A stretch of DNA of 34,791 bases from Nitrosospira sp. 56-18 (GTDB taxonomy: Bacteria > Pseudomonadota > Gammaproteobacteria > Burkholderiales > Nitrosomonadaceae): the NCBI GenBank assembly GCA_001899235.1, contig MKVR01000024.1, positions 1 through 34,791 on the forward strand, given 5' to 3'. Below, piece after piece: positions 1 to 8,991 of the stretch. The position numbers were made by a program, and so were the translations under genes. Under the pieces are notes generated by a model that saw only the letters and a program-made list of their open reading frames with translations, was not told where the DNA came from and ran no database searches. Within the stretch, counting starts at the first letter, position 1, and each line of letters opens with the position of its first letter.

Positions 1-212
1 GGCTGCTGGCGCCCCATGTATACTTTAGCGCGGTCTGGCATCCCCGACGCTGCCCGATCCCCGCTTCGCGGGGCCCCTCGGGCCACGCTCCGGGGAGCCA
101 TGGCGTTGCGCTCCTTGGCATCGTAGTCCCAGCTACGACCTGCGTCGCGCGCCTTATGATCATCCCGATTTTACCAGCACCGCGCTCAGTGGGGATTTGT
201 TCAGCGCTTCCC
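1..212 (-). mobile_element. MITE-like repeat, copy 1 (cut by window edge)
   Basis: This stretch matches 29335-29545 almost base for base, with a one-base length difference near 130 and scattered substitutions. It ends with the family's terminal inverted repeat, here GATTTGTTCAGCGCTTCCC, followed by TA. A CCCCGC-ttc-GCGGGG hairpin near 58-73 is shared with the other copies. No transposase reading frame is present, so it is a non-autonomous element or the end of a larger one whose other end lies outside the window. It sits about 160 bases upstream of the M48 protease gene and could affect that gene's promoter. The family assignment is seen in the sequence; the transposition mechanism is inferred. 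Confidence 0.8.
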
Positions 213-372
213 TAGGATCGTCTTGATGTGGGCTCGCCGGTAGACAGAACAAGGATACATGCAATCGACACCCGGCACCTCCGGACGCCGGCCGGTCCGG
301 AAGACTCGCCGAAGCCCGTGGGACAGGCGTGGGCTACGGGGATCATCGCCAACTTAACCCAGTGAGGAAACT

Positions 373-1182
373 ATGCTCGTCTTTCGTTTTTTAGCCGCCA
401 TCGGTATCGCGTCACTTACGCTCAATGGATGCGCGACTACGACTTCCGCAGGAGCGGTGGGCGCAGACCGGTCCCAGCTGATGCTCGTCTCCTCCGACCA
501 GCTGGAGCAAACCGCCGCGCAAGGTTATACCAAGCTGAAGAACGACTCCACGCAAAATGGAACGCTCAACAAGGATCCCAAAATGCTGGCGCGATTGCAG
601 GCCATTGCCCGCCGGATCGAACCCCAAACTGCCGTGTTTCGCAAGGATGCGCCTGGCTGGAAATGGGAAGTGAACATAATCGACAGCAACGAGCTGAACG
701 CCTTCTGCATGCCAGGGGGGAAAATCATGTTCTACTCCGGGCTGATCAACCAGTTACAACTTACCGACGCGGAAATCGCGGTAGTGATGGGACACGAAAT
801 AGCTCATGCGTTACGCGAGCATTCGCGGGAACAGGTATCCCAGGCGATCGCAGCCCAGGCCGCGCTGGGCCTCGGATCTGCGGCGCTCGGCCTCAGCCAG
901 AATACCGCAGCGCTGGCCAATGTCGGTTATGAAGCCCTTATTGCAACCCATTTCAGCCGTACGGACGAGGCCGAGGCAGACCGCATCGGCCTGGAACTGA
1001 CCGCGCGCGCGGGCTATAACCCTCGCGCGGGAGTAACCTTATGGCAAAAAATGATGAATGCCAACCAGGGCGGACAGCCACCCGAATTCCTCAGCAGCCA
1101 CCCTGCCGACTCCTCGCGCGTCCAGCAGATCGAATCATTGCTTCCGGTCGTCACGCCGCTGTATAACGCGTCGCGACGCTAG
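373..1182 (+). CDS. M48-family zinc metalloprotease, lipoprotein
   Basis: This is a predicted periplasmic or outer-membrane-attached metallopeptidase of the LoiP/BepA-like M48 group, which degrades misfolded envelope proteins. The N-terminus is a lipoprotein signal: a hydrophobic run followed by the lipobox L-N-G-C with Cys20 as the modified residue. The zinc site HEIAH is at residues 141-145, and the downstream SRTDEAEADRIG stretch at about 195-206 supplies the third zinc ligand. The length of 269 residues is normal for small M48 lipoproteins. The start is supported by a GAGGAA ribosome site seven bases upstream. The gene stands alone on the plus strand and converges on metZ, with 74 bases between the stops and no clear terminator. 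Its substrate cannot be told from sequence. Confidence 0.9.
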   Translation: MLVFRFLAAIGIASLTLNGCATTTSAGAVGADRSQLMLVSSDQLEQTAAQGYTKLKNDSTQNGTLNKDPKMLARLQAIARRIEPQTAVFRKDAPGWKWEVNIIDSNELNAFCMPGGKIMFYSGLINQLQLTDAEIAVVMGHEIAHALREHSREQVSQAIAAQAALGLGSAALGLSQNTAALANVGYEALIATHFSRTDEAEADRIGLELTARAGYNPRAGVTLWQKMMNANQGGQPPEFLSSHPADSSRVQQIESLLPVVTPLYNASRR

Positions 1183-1256
1183 CAGCGACAGGGTGCCGGA
1201 CCGCGCCAAAATACTGTCGGGGCGGGCGCCTGCAAATCTGCTATGGGGTTGCTTCC

Positions 1257-2438
1257 CTAGGTGGCTGCCAGACCTCTCGCCAGATCCGCCTGGATATCCT
1301 TCGCTGCTTCCAGCCCCACTGCGATGCGCAGCAGACCGTCCGTAATTCCGGCTGCGTCCCGGCTTTCCTGGCTGATGCGGGCATGGGTAGTGGTGGCGGG
1401 ATGCGTCAAGGTGCTCTTGGTATCGCCCAGATTGGCGGTAATCGAAATCATGCGGACGGAATCCACCACCCGCCAGGCTGCATCCTTTCCATTCTTCAAT
1501 TCGAAGGACACAATGCCCCCGCCAGTTTTCTGCTGGCGCCGCGCGAGATCGTATTGTGGATGCGACACCAGGCCGGGGTAATGAACTTTTGCCACGCCTG
1601 GCTGCGATTCCAGCCAGCGTGCAATCTCCAGCGCGTTGCTGGAATGCGCCTCCATGCGAATCTTCAGCGTTTCCATGCCTTTCAATATCACCCAGGCATT
1701 GAAGGGGCTCAGGCTCGGCCCGGCAGTACGCAAGAAACCGAATATCCCCTGCTCCATCACCAGGTCCCGGCTTCCCAGCACAGCCCCGCCCAACACCCTT
1801 CCCTGGCCTTCCAGATATTTTGTCGCGGAATGGATTACCAGATCCGCACCCAGTTGCAGCGGCCTTTGCAGCGCCGGGGAACAAAAGCAGTTGTCCACCG
1901 CGAGCCAGGCGCCCGCCTTTTTTGCAACGGAAGCCAGCGCGCCAATATCCGAAATTTCGGTGAGCGGATTGGATGGCGTTTCCACGAATAATAATTTCGT
2001 GCCGGGCCTCATCGCCGCTTCCCATTGGGAAATATCCGTAGCGGAAACAAATGTCGTCTCGATGTTGAAGCGCTTGAGAATATTGGTGAAGAGATTCACG
2101 GTAGCGCCGAACAGGCTGCGCGATGCGATGATATGGTCGCCGGCGGAGAGCAGGCCCATCGCACACGCAAGAATTGCCGACATGCCTGAAGAAGTGGCCA
2201 CGCACGCTTCAGCACCCTCGAGCGCGGCCAGGCGTTCTTCGAAAGCGGTAACCGTGGGATTGGTGAAGCGCGAATAGATATTTCCGGGTTCCGTGCCGGA
2301 AAAACGCGCTGCGGCCTGGGCGGCATTCTCGAATACGAAGCTCGAAGTCAGGTACAACGCTTCCGCATGCTCATTGAACTGGCTGCGATGAATACCCGTG
2401 TGCAGCGCCAGGGTCTCCAGCTCGAAATCGTCAGACAT
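1257..2438 (-). CDS. metZ: O-succinylhomoserine sulfhydrylase
   Basis: A PLP-dependent Cys/Met metabolism enzyme of 393 residues that converts O-succinylhomoserine and sulfide to homocysteine, the direct-sulfhydrylation route to methionine. The PLP lysine lies in SATKYLEGQG (Lys207), with the upstream YSRFTNPT stretch and the ETPSNP motif near 153-158 typical of the family. The metZ-type product is favoured over cystathionine gamma-synthase because of the purF-metZ gene order, known in many beta- and gammaproteobacteria, and the overall match; the two enzymes are close relatives. The start has a strong AAGGAG site. It does not simply follow purF: it has its own promoter and a SAM-II-type leader that should switch it off when S-adenosylmethionine is plentiful. 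Confidence 0.92.
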   Translation of the reverse strand: MSDDFELETLALHTGIHRSQFNEHAEALYLTSSFVFENAAQAAARFSGTEPGNIYSRFTNPTVTAFEERLAALEGAEACVATSSGMSAILACAMGLLSAGDHIIASRSLFGATVNLFTNILKRFNIETTFVSATDISQWEAAMRPGTKLLFVETPSNPLTEISDIGALASVAKKAGAWLAVDNCFCSPALQRPLQLGADLVIHSATKYLEGQGRVLGGAVLGSRDLVMEQGIFGFLRTAGPSLSPFNAWVILKGMETLKIRMEAHSSNALEIARWLESQPGVAKVHYPGLVSHPQYDLARRQQKTGGGIVSFELKNGKDAAWRVVDSVRMISITANLGDTKSTLTHPATTTHARISQESRDAAGITDGLLRIAVGLEAAKDIQADLARGLAAT

Positions 2439-2460
2439 CAGGATCTCCTTCCCAATAAAA

Positions 2461-2491
2461 AAACCCGTCCAGCATTTGCTAAAACGGGTTT
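2461..2491 (-). terminator. intrinsic terminator in metZ leader (attenuator)
   Basis: Read on the minus strand, AAACCCGT (2491-2484) pairs with ACGGGTTT (2468-2461), and the stem runs into seven T residues. It lies between the aptamer and the metZ ribosome site, so it would stop transcription before the gene. Its 5' arm overlaps a second, mutually exclusive hairpin (2478-2502), the arrangement expected of an expression platform. Confidence 0.8.
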
Positions 2492-2502
2492 CCCGCTTTA
2501 GC
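2478..2502 (-). promoter_or_regulatory. antiterminator hairpin in metZ leader
   Basis: On the minus strand GCTAAAGCGGG (2502-2492) can pair with CCCGTTTTAGC (2488-2478), an 11-bp stem with one G-U pair and a very short loop. Forming it removes the 5' arm of the terminator. Its 5' arm contains the conserved GCUAAA of the SAM-II pseudoknot, so ligand binding should sequester it and leave the terminator free to form. The pairing is seen; the switching logic is inferred. Confidence 0.65.
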
Positions 2503-2547
2503 CGAATTTATAACGCGCCCGCAAGCTGAATATCAAATCGGCGCAAG
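2492..2547 (-). promoter_or_regulatory. SAM-II riboswitch aptamer upstream of metZ
   Basis: The leader matches the SAM-II (metA) motif in order. P1 forms between TGCGC (2545-2541) and GCGCG (2518-2514). The conserved GATTTGA loop follows the first arm, then GCTTGC, then TATAAAT, then the pseudoknot arm GGCTAAA ending in GGG. The family is known to bind S-adenosylmethionine and repress methionine genes in proteobacteria. The predicted transcription start lies at the first base of P1, so the mRNA would begin with the aptamer. The assignment rests on motif recall, not on a covariance search. Confidence 0.85.
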
Positions 2548-2551
2548 ATCG

Positions 2552-2580
2552 AAACTACACTTCCCCATTCTTTTTGTCAA
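2552..2580 (-). promoter_or_regulatory. sigma70-type promoter of metZ
   Basis: On the minus strand a perfect -35 TTGACA (2580-2575) is followed after 17 bases by TAGTTT (2557-2552). Transcription would start near 2545, at the 5' end of the SAM-II aptamer, giving a leader of about 105 bases before the metZ ATG. Confidence 0.7.
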
Positions 2581-2718
2581 ATTGCTGCGATATGGCTTCC
2601 CGGAAAATTTCTGTGCCGCCGGCAATCATGCACAAAGCGAAGCAGCGATCGAAAGGATCTTCGCATGATGCCCGCAAGGCAACCGCCTCAAACGGGGAGT
2701 GCGGAAGCCATTGTTCAC

Positions 2719-2747
2719 ATCAGCAGAGCTTGTTCAGTGCTTCCTTA
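2719..2747 (+). repeat. possible decayed end of the MITE-like repeat
   Basis: TTGTTCAGTGCTTCCTTAA (2729-2747) resembles the outward end of the MITE-like family (TTGTTCAGCGCTTCCCTAA), and a few bases further inward also agree (CAGCAGAGC against CAGCGAGGA). It abuts and includes the purF stop codon. Only about 25 bases can be aligned, so chance resemblance is possible. Confidence 0.35.
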
Positions 2748-4265
2748 ATCCACCGCCGCCAGGTTCAAATCCAGCTGGCTGCTGGCGCCAGTGCTCGTCA
2801 ATGGCATGCCACTGCCCCGCTGCGCCTCCAGTATGGCAAGATACTCTTCCGTGATATCACCGGTGATATAGCTGCCGTCGAAGCATGAAGTTTCATAATG
2901 GGAAATCGAAGGATTGAGCCTGGAGACATCTTTCACCAGCGCATCGAGATCCTGGTAAACCAGGTAATCCGCACCGATTTCCCGGCAGATTTCATCATCA
3001 TCCCTGCCAGTGGCAATGAGCTCATGGCGTGTAGGCATGTCTATCCCGTAAACGTTGGGAAACCGCACCGGCGGCGCAGCGGATGCGAAATACACCTTGC
3101 TCGCCCCCGCGCCTTGCGCCATCTGGACAATTTCCCGACTGGTCGTGCCGCGCACGATTGAATCATCCACCAGCAACACATTCTTTCCGCGAAATTCGAC
3201 GCTCATCGCATTGAGTTTCTGGCGAACGGATTTACGCCGCTGCTGCTGTCCCGGCATGATGAAAGTCCGTCCTATATACCGGTTCTTGACAAAACCTTCC
3301 CGAAAGCTGACACCCAGGCGATTGGCAAGCTGCAAGGCGCTAGGCCGGCTGGAATCAGGGATGGGGATGACCACATCGATATCCAGATGCCGCATGGTCC
3401 TGTTGATCTTGTCGGCCAGGCTCTCACCCATGTTGAGCCGTGTTTCGTATACGGAAATACCGTCCATTACCGAGTCTGGGCGAGCCATGTAAACGAACTC
3501 GAAGATGCAGGGGTTATGCACAGGTGCGGCAGCGCATTGCTTGTTGTAAAAATTACCTTTCTCGTCGATGAAAATCGCCTCCCCTGGAGCGACATCGCGT
3601 ATCAGATGGAATCCCAGCGTGTCGAGCGCGACGCTTTCGGACGCCACCAGGTACTCTGTCCCGAACTCGTTCTCCGCGCGGCCGAATACCAGTGGTCGAA
3701 TGCCATGGGGGTCGCGAAAAGCCAGCAAACCATAGCCGGCTATCATGGCCACTACTGCATAAGCGCCCCGGCAGCGGCGGTGCACCCCCGAAACCGCATC
3801 GAATATGGCGGCTGGATCGAGATGATAGTTTTTCGTACTCCTCTGCAGCTCATGAGCCAGCACATTGAGCAAGACTTCCGAATCGGAATTGGTATTGACG
3901 TGACGCAAATCTTCTCGGAACAATTCCTGGTTGAGCTGGACGGCGTTCGTGAGATTGCCGTTGTGGCCCAGAACGATCCCGAACGGAGAATTTACGTAAA
4001 ACGGCTGTGCTTCGGCTGGGGATTCGGACGATCCGGCAGTTGGGTAGCGTACATGTCCAATGCCCATGTTCCCGACCATCGAACGCATGTTGCGGGTGCG
4101 AAAAACATCCCGCACCAAGCCGTTTCCCTTGTGCATGTGGAACCTGTTATGCTGCGCGGTAACGATACCGGCGGCGTCCTGCCCCCGATGCTGGAGCACC
4201 AGCAGGCCGTCGTATAGCAACTGGTTGACGGGAGTTTGCGCAACGAGGCCAAGAATTCCGCACAT
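2745..4265 (-). CDS. purF: amidophosphoribosyltransferase
   Basis: The first committed enzyme of purine synthesis: it transfers the amide nitrogen of glutamine to PRPP to give phosphoribosylamine. The protein starts MCGILG, so Cys2 becomes the N-terminal nucleophile of the Ntn glutaminase domain after methionine removal. The C-terminal phosphoribosyltransferase domain carries [10 protein letters not shown] (327-336) and the PRPP loop [14 protein letters not shown] (363-376). The 506-residue length and the lack of a cysteine-ligated Fe-S pattern fit the E. coli type. It lies 121 bases after cvpA, as in many proteobacteria, with a GGGA ribosome site. Its stop codon coincides with a possible decayed repeat end. 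Confidence 0.96.
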   Translation of the reverse strand: MCGILGLVAQTPVNQLLYDGLLVLQHRGQDAAGIVTAQHNRFHMHKGNGLVRDVFRTRNMRSMVGNMGIGHVRYPTAGSSESPAEAQPFYVNSPFGIVLGHNGNLTNAVQLNQELFREDLRHVNTNSDSEVLLNVLAHELQRSTKNYHLDPAAIFDAVSGVHRRCRGAYAVVAMIAGYGLLAFRDPHGIRPLVFGRAENEFGTEYLVASESVALDTLGFHLIRDVAPGEAIFIDEKGNFYNKQCAAAPVHNPCIFEFVYMARPDSVMDGISVYETRLNMGESLADKINRTMRHLDIDVVIPIPDSSRPSALQLANRLGVSFREGFVKNRYIGRTFIMPGQQQRRKSVRQKLNAMSVEFRGKNVLLVDDSIVRGTTSREIVQMAQGAGASKVYFASAAPPVRFPNVYGIDMPTRHELIATGRDDDEICREIGADYLVYQDLDALVKDVSRLNPSISHYETSCFDGSYITGDITEEYLAILEAQRGSGMPLTSTGASSQLDLNLAAVD

Positions 4266-4386
4266 AATGTTTTCCCGAGTATGCCCTAATCAATCAACTG
4301 CACAAAATCCGCAGCCCGCCATTCGCGGCGCAGTGCCAGCATGCCTTCCCGTAATGAAAACCCGGTGTGAATCCATGCGTCCTGCG

Positions 4387-4896
4387 CTAATTTTTCTGCT
4401 TCGATTTCGCATAGCTGATATGGCTGGACAGATCCGGCGGGAGCCACGGTATCACCATCAGTGCTGCCATTTCAAGCGGCTTGCTCAGCATCGCATTCTT
4501 CCAGGCCGGCTCCTGGGGCAAGGTAGTGAATCCCGCCGCCAGGATCGCCAGCAGCACGACAAGCAGGCCGCGCGCAAAACCGAACAGCAAACCAAAAAAA
4601 CGGTCTGCAAACCCAAGCCCAGCCGTCCTCACCAGAGCCGAAATCAGCATCGTCAGCAGCCCGGCGCCCAGCAATGTGGAGAAGAAAAGCACCGCGAATG
4701 CCAAAAACACGCGTATCGATTCGCCACCGATAGAGGAAGGAATCATGGGCGCAAATCCCGATGCGAATGAATTGGCCGCCATGAATGCGGCTATCCAGCC
4801 CGCCAGCGATAGCAACTCGCGTACAACGCCGCGCATCAGGCTCAGCAATACCGATACGGCAAGAACTGCGATAACGCTGTAATCTAAAATGGTCAT
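4387..4896 (-). CDS. cvpA: CvpA family membrane protein
   Basis: A 169-residue integral membrane protein of the CvpA (colicin V production) family. Hydrophobic segments fall at about residues 5-20, 27-45, 65-90 and 98-122, fitting the four-helix topology known for the family. Its role is poorly defined; in enterobacteria it affects colicin V export and envelope stress resistance. It is fixed next to purF in many proteobacteria, as here, and follows the SPOR-domain gene by 32 bases, so all three are probably co-transcribed. The C-terminal tail is short and basic. Confidence 0.9.
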   Translation of the reverse strand: MTILDYSVIAVLAVSVLLSLMRGVVRELLSLAGWIAAFMAANSFASGFAPMIPSSIGGESIRVFLAFAVLFFSTLLGAGLLTMLISALVRTAGLGFADRFFGLLFGFARGLLVVLLAILAAGFTTLPQEPAWKNAMLSKPLEMAALMVIPWLPPDLSSHISYAKSKQKN

Positions 4897-4928
4897 GCTA
4901 CACGAAACGGCGCCCCGGATCTGACGGG

Positions 4929-5669
4929 TTATCTATCTATCACCACTCCCTCGAATCCCAGTTTCCTGAGCCTCTCGCGAGCAGCCTCCGCTTCCTCCCG
5001 CGTCTGGAAAGGACCGACGCGAACACGCGTTATCTCGCCGTCATCCGCTTCCTTCCTGCTGTCCAGCCCGCGCGATCCCGTCCCCTTGCCTGTCTTTATG
5101 GTTTCGGTATAGCCCTTGACATCCTTCTCTTTCGAGATCAGGCTCTGCAGTTGCCGCTGCGCCTTGGCGGGATTCGCAAAAGCGCCCAACTGCACCACGA
5201 ACATATTGGCGGCGATGGAACTTGTCCGCGCGCTCTCCGCGCCTGGCGCGATCTCCGGCGCGGGACTGTTCGCCGCCGGCTTACCCTTTTCCGCTACCTG
5301 GGCCGGGGGCTGCACCTTTTCCGCTACCTGGGTCGGGGGCTGCACCTTTTCCGCTACCTGGGTCGGGGGCTGTATGGGCTTGCCTGGCTGGAGCACAGCA
5401 GCCTCCTGACGCCGGGACTCGGAAGTTCCGGAATCCGGAACCCCTGCGGAAGGCGTCTGGGGGGAGTTTGCCGCTTCAGGCGGGAACTCGTCAGCTGTAT
5501 CTTCCGAAGGAATGCGGATTTCGATTTCTTGATTGCGCTGCTCCGGCTTGTTGTCCAGTACCATAGGCAGGACGACGACTGCCACCGCAACCAGCACTAT
5601 TGCCCCTATGAGCCGCCTTCTGGCCCGTTTCCGGAGCTGAATTTCATCTTCACTGAGAGTCTTAGCCAT
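4929..5669 (-). CDS. dedD: SPOR-domain cell-division protein (DedD-like)
   Basis: An inner-membrane protein with a short cytoplasmic N-terminus rich in Arg/Lys, one transmembrane helix (about residues 20-38), a long Pro/Gln/Glu-rich periplasmic linker, and a C-terminal SPOR domain starting at FVVQLGAFA that binds denuded septal peptidoglycan. The start chosen, MAKTLSEDE, gives 246 residues and overlaps the folC stop by eight bases; a longer open frame reaches 5819 but lies inside folC. The linker contains three tandem copies of a 10-residue unit (PTQVAEKVQP type). Position between folC and cvpA matches dedD in proteobacteria. No strong ribosome site is visible, so translational coupling to folC is likely. 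Confidence 0.9.
   Translation of the reverse strand: MAKTLSEDEIQLRKRARRRLIGAIVLVAVAVVVLPMVLDNKPEQRNQEIEIRIPSEDTADEFPPEAANSPQTPSAGVPDSGTSESRRQEAAVLQPGKPIQPPTQVAEKVQPPTQVAEKVQPPAQVAEKGKPAANSPAPEIAPGAESARTSSIAANMFVVQLGAFANPAKAQRQLQSLISKEKDVKGYTETIKTGKGTGSRGLDSRKEADDGEITRVRVGPFQTREEAEAARERLRKLGFEGVVIDR
5287..5376 (-). repeat. three tandem 30-bp repeats inside dedD
   Basis: Three nearly identical 30-bp units start at 5287, 5317 and 5347 (each beginning TTTTCCGCTACCTGGG on the plus strand) and encode the 10-residue repeats of the DedD periplasmic linker. Because the unit is a multiple of three, copy-number changes by slippage would keep the frame. Confidence 0.9.
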
Positions 5670-6987
5670 CAGATTGGAACCCGCCATGCACACCCGGCCG
5701 CTCTCGATAGCGCAACACGTCGGCAACGGTATGGAATGAACCGAATACGCAGATTCTATCATTTCCGCCAGCCTGCTCACAGGCATATGCGTACGCCGCA
5801 GCCGGATCTGAAAATGCAAGCATGGTCTTCCCTGCCTCCTTTATTCCCGCAGCTGCCAGCGCCTCCGCCACCTCGTCCGCGGAAGCGCCGCGCGGCGCAT
5901 GAATATCCGCTGTCAACCATACGTCCACCCTTTCCAGAAGCGCGCGTCCTACGCCAGCGATATCCTTGTCCTTGAGCATCGCGAATACGGCATAGGTAGT
6001 CCGGTAGCTTCCCATTCTTGCCAGATTGCCGGCAAGCGCTTCAGCAGCGGCAGGATTGTGCGCAACATCCAGCACCGTCGCGGGCCGTCCGGCTAAAACC
6101 TGGAACCTCCCGGGCCAGTTGACTTCCAGCAGGCTTCTTCGTATATCCCCCATCGTAACCGGAAGAATATGCCTGAGGGAATCGAGCGCCGCCAGGCAGG
6201 CGCTGGCGTTACGCAATTGATGATCGCCTCGCAGCGCCGGATGGGGGAGCGCATGCCTGCGCCCTCCCGGGCCCCAGAAACTCCATTGACTGGCGTCCGC
6301 CGAGTAACCGAAGTGCTCTCCGATATGCAGCAAATCCGCCTCGATCGAGCTGGCGTAACGGCCGATGCTCGCGGGAATATCCGGCTCGGAACAGATCGCC
6401 GCCTTTCCTCTCCTGAAGATTCCTGCCTTTTCCCACCCGATTTTCTCGCGCGTATCGCCAAGATAATCCATATGATCGAGGTCGATGCTGGTCAGCACTG
6501 CGCAGTGAGCATCAAAGATATTCACCGCATCCAGCCGGCCACCCAGCCCCACTTCCAGAATGGCCACATCCACGCCTGCCCGGCTGAAGAGCTGCATTGC
6601 CGCCAGCGTGCCGAACTCGAAATAGGTCAAGGACTCGCCGCTGGCTATCCGCGCCGCCTCTACCGTCTGGAATGCGTCGCATAGCTGCTCGTCTCCCGCT
6701 TCCCGCCGGTTGATACGCACGCGCTCGTTATAGCGCAGCAGATGCGGCGACGTGTAACATCCCACTGCATATCCAGCGCTGCTCAATATGGCTTCCATCA
6801 TGGCGCATGTCGAACCTTTGCCATTGGTTCCCCCAACAGTGATTATAGGAAAAGCCGGATCGAGATCGAGACTGGATCCGACCCGTTTCACGCGTTCCAG
6901 CCCCATCTCGATAGTTCTTGGGTGAAGACATTCCAGATAACCTAGCCAATCCAGCAGCGTCTGGAATTTCGGAGCGGGTTCAATCAT
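5662..6987 (-). CDS. folC: folylpolyglutamate / dihydrofolate synthase
   Basis: A bifunctional cytoplasmic ligase of the Mur-ligase superfamily that adds L-glutamate to dihydropteroate and to reduced folates. The ATP-binding loop GGTNGKGST is at residues 52-60. EVGLGGRLDAVN (about 147-158) and HNPAAAEAL in the C-terminal domain are family signatures. The length of 441 residues is normal. The 3' end overlaps the start of the SPOR gene by eight bases. It sits 236 bases after accD; that gap has no recognisable gene and no clear terminator, so read-through from accD is plausible. accD-folC-dedD-cvpA-purF is a conserved proteobacterial order. Confidence 0.95.
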   Translation of the reverse strand: MIEPAPKFQTLLDWLGYLECLHPRTIEMGLERVKRVGSSLDLDPAFPIITVGGTNGKGSTCAMMEAILSSAGYAVGCYTSPHLLRYNERVRINRREAGDEQLCDAFQTVEAARIASGESLTYFEFGTLAAMQLFSRAGVDVAILEVGLGGRLDAVNIFDAHCAVLTSIDLDHMDYLGDTREKIGWEKAGIFRRGKAAICSEPDIPASIGRYASSIEADLLHIGEHFGYSADASQWSFWGPGGRRHALPHPALRGDHQLRNASACLAALDSLRHILPVTMGDIRRSLLEVNWPGRFQVLAGRPATVLDVAHNPAAAEALAGNLARMGSYRTTYAVFAMLKDKDIAGVGRALLERVDVWLTADIHAPRGASADEVAEALAAAGIKEAGKTMLAFSDPAAAYAYACEQAGGNDRICVFGSFHTVADVLRYRERPGVHGGFQSDG

Positions 6988-7223
6988 CCTGAATCCGCCA
7001 GCCGGACAGGGTGGATATGGATGAACGTCGAGTACCGCAGATAGTCTTTTTGGATCATATCTCTAAACTGGAAATGAGCGGCCAACTGCCGGATTTGAGG
7101 TCATGGAGCGCCACGGCTGCCGGCTTGCCGGCCGGACCAGGAACACCGGAGGAATACCAGCGGGCGGCGAAAGCGATGAGGGCAGCAAGAACGGGAAAAC
7201 AATGCGGTTGCGCGCATGGCGCA

Positions 7224-8093
7224 TCAGGGCGGCGAGACGGATGAGTGCATGAGCAATGTGCACAGGGAGGCGACCTTGTCCCGCATGCGCCTGCGATCCA
7301 CTATCATGTCTATCGCTCCGTGTTCCAGTAGGAATTCGGCGCGCTGGAAGCCCTCCGGCAGGGTTTGACGCACTGTCTGCTCGATGACGCGCGGACCCGC
7401 GAAACCGATCAAGGCGCCAGGCTCGGCAATGACCACATCGCCGATAAAGGCGAAGCTGGCGGACACGCCTCCCATGGTGGGGTCGGTAAGCACCGAAATA
7501 AAGGGAAGTCGCGCCTGGCTCAACCGGGTCAGCGCTGCGGACGTCTTTGCCATCTGCATCAGCGACAGCAGGCCTTCCTGCATGCGGGCCCCGCCGCTGG
7601 CGGCAAAACATACAAAGGGCAGATGAAGATCAATGCATGCCTGGACGCCCCGGACAAACCGCTCGCCCACCACCGATCCCATCGATCCGCCCATGAACCC
7701 AAACTCGAACGCCGCTGTGATAAGAGGGATGGTTTTTACGCTGCCCTGCATGACTACCAGGGCATCATCCTCTTCGGTCTCCTTTTTGGCGGACGACAGG
7801 CGATCTGCGTAGCGTTTGCTATCCTTGAACTTCAATGGATCGAGCGGCAACACTTCCGAGCCTATCTCATGGCGTCCCTCGGTATCCAGAAACAGATCGA
7901 GCCGGACCCGGGCGGAAATCCGGTTATGATGATTGCACTTGGGGCAGACATTGAGATTGTTCCCCAGGTCGGAATAATACAGCACCGCCTCGCACGAAGC
8001 GCACTTGCTCCATAGCCCCTCGGGCACAGCCTTTTTTTCGCCACTTTCCTTGCGTTTGATTTTGGGCGGGAGAAGTCTCTGGAACCAGCTCAT
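7224..8093 (-). CDS. accD: acetyl-CoA carboxylase carboxyltransferase subunit beta
   Basis: The beta subunit of the carboxyltransferase component, which with AccA moves the carboxyl group from biotin-BCCP to acetyl-CoA, giving malonyl-CoA for fatty acid synthesis. The N-terminal zinc ribbon shows four cysteines (Cys31, Cys34, Cys50, Cys53), followed by the crotonase-fold core with [10 protein letters not shown] and a GGVSASFAF stretch. The length of 289 residues is typical. It follows trpA by 60 bases, a neighbour arrangement frequent in proteobacteria, and is probably co-transcribed with the trp genes. The last ten or so residues are poorly conserved in the family. Confidence 0.96.
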   Translation of the reverse strand: MSWFQRLLPPKIKRKESGEKKAVPEGLWSKCASCEAVLYYSDLGNNLNVCPKCNHHNRISARVRLDLFLDTEGRHEIGSEVLPLDPLKFKDSKRYADRLSSAKKETEEDDALVVMQGSVKTIPLITAAFEFGFMGGSMGSVVGERFVRGVQACIDLHLPFVCFAASGGARMQEGLLSLMQMAKTSAALTRLSQARLPFISVLTDPTMGGVSASFAFIGDVVIAEPGALIGFAGPRVIEQTVRQTLPEGFQRAEFLLEHGAIDMIVDRRRMRDKVASLCTLLMHSSVSPP

Positions 8094-8153
8094 GGTCTTA
8101 GGGCCGTTACCTGATACAGGGTTGATTTATTCGAGATTTCGATCAGCGCCAGG

Positions 8154-8975
8154 TTATCGGCCGGCTATAGCCTGGCTGGCCTCGTCCATCGCTCCACGCA
8201 GGCCGGCCACCACGCGCGCCACATTCGTCAATATCTGGTCATGTGGGGAGCGTTCTATCTCCTCGACGAGCCGGCTTCCCACTACCACGGCATCGGCGAT
8301 TCCCGCAATCGCCCTTGCCGTCGCATTATCGCGTATTCCGAACCCGACGCCGATCGGGATGGAAATGGATGCGCGCAACTGGCCAAGCCTGCTGGCTACT
8401 TCGTCGAGGTCGAGCGTCGGCGCGCCGGTCACTCCTCTCAATGACACATAATATACATAGCCTTTTGCCATTTTCGCCACTTGCTCGATGCGTGTCTGCG
8501 GCGTAGTCGGCGAAACCAGGAAAATGGGATCGATCTGCCAGCGTTCCAGAATAGCGACCCACTCCTGCGATTCCTCAGGGGGATAGTCCACCGTCAATAC
8601 CCCATCGATTCCGCACGCTTTGGCCCTTTGCGCAAATATCTCATGCCCCATCGCTTCTATCGGGTTTGCATACCCCATGAGCACTACCGGCGTGGAATCG
8701 TCGCGCTCCCGGAACTCGCGCGCCATTGCCAGGACATCTTTCAGGCTTACATGCCGCTTCAGCGCCCGTTCGGACGAACGCTGTATGGCGGGGCCATCGG
8801 CCATGGGATCGGAAAAGGGAACACCCAGCTCGATGATATCCGCGCCGGCTTCCACCAGCCCGTGCATCAAAGACACCATGATGGCGGGTTCGGGATCGCC
8901 GGCGGTGATAAAAGGAATCAGAGCCTTTTTATGCTGCTGGTGCAACCGGTCGAGAGTGGCGGAAATTCGGGACAT
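8154..8975 (-). CDS. trpA: tryptophan synthase alpha subunit
   Basis: It cleaves indole-3-glycerol phosphate to indole and glyceraldehyde 3-phosphate; indole is then channelled to TrpB. The open frame extends to 9041 inside trpB, but the start at 8975 (MSRISATLDR) is preferred because it places the catalytic residues at Glu49 (IIELGVPFSDP) and Asp60, the same numbering as the E. coli enzyme. That gives 273 residues. It begins 16 bases after the trpB stop with only a weak ribosome site, so coupling to trpB translation is likely. The C-terminal phosphate-binding stretch GVGFGIRD is present. Confidence 0.95.
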   Translation of the reverse strand: MSRISATLDRLHQQHKKALIPFITAGDPEPAIMVSLMHGLVEAGADIIELGVPFSDPMADGPAIQRSSERALKRHVSLKDVLAMAREFRERDDSTPVVLMGYANPIEAMGHEIFAQRAKACGIDGVLTVDYPPEESQEWVAILERWQIDPIFLVSPTTPQTRIEQVAKMAKGYVYYVSLRGVTGAPTLDLDEVASRLGQLRASISIPIGVGFGIRDNATARAIAGIADAVVVGSRLVEEIERSPHDQILTNVARVVAGLRGAMDEASQAIAGR

Positions 8976-8991
8976 GGAATGTACGGGCCGG

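Noticed and set aside
2719-2745. Hairpin GGAAGC...GCTTCC after purF as a purF terminator
   Set aside because: Imperfect stem and no T-tract on the minus strand; the similarity to the repeat end is a better, though weak, explanation.
5151-5975. 274-codon plus-strand frame over dedD and folC
   Set aside because: It is a shadow of two well-supported minus-strand genes in GC-rich DNA; its repeats mirror the dedD linker repeats.
7011-7244. Small plus-strand ORF between folC and accD
   Set aside because: No ribosome site and no recognisable content; it runs antisense into the accD 3' end.
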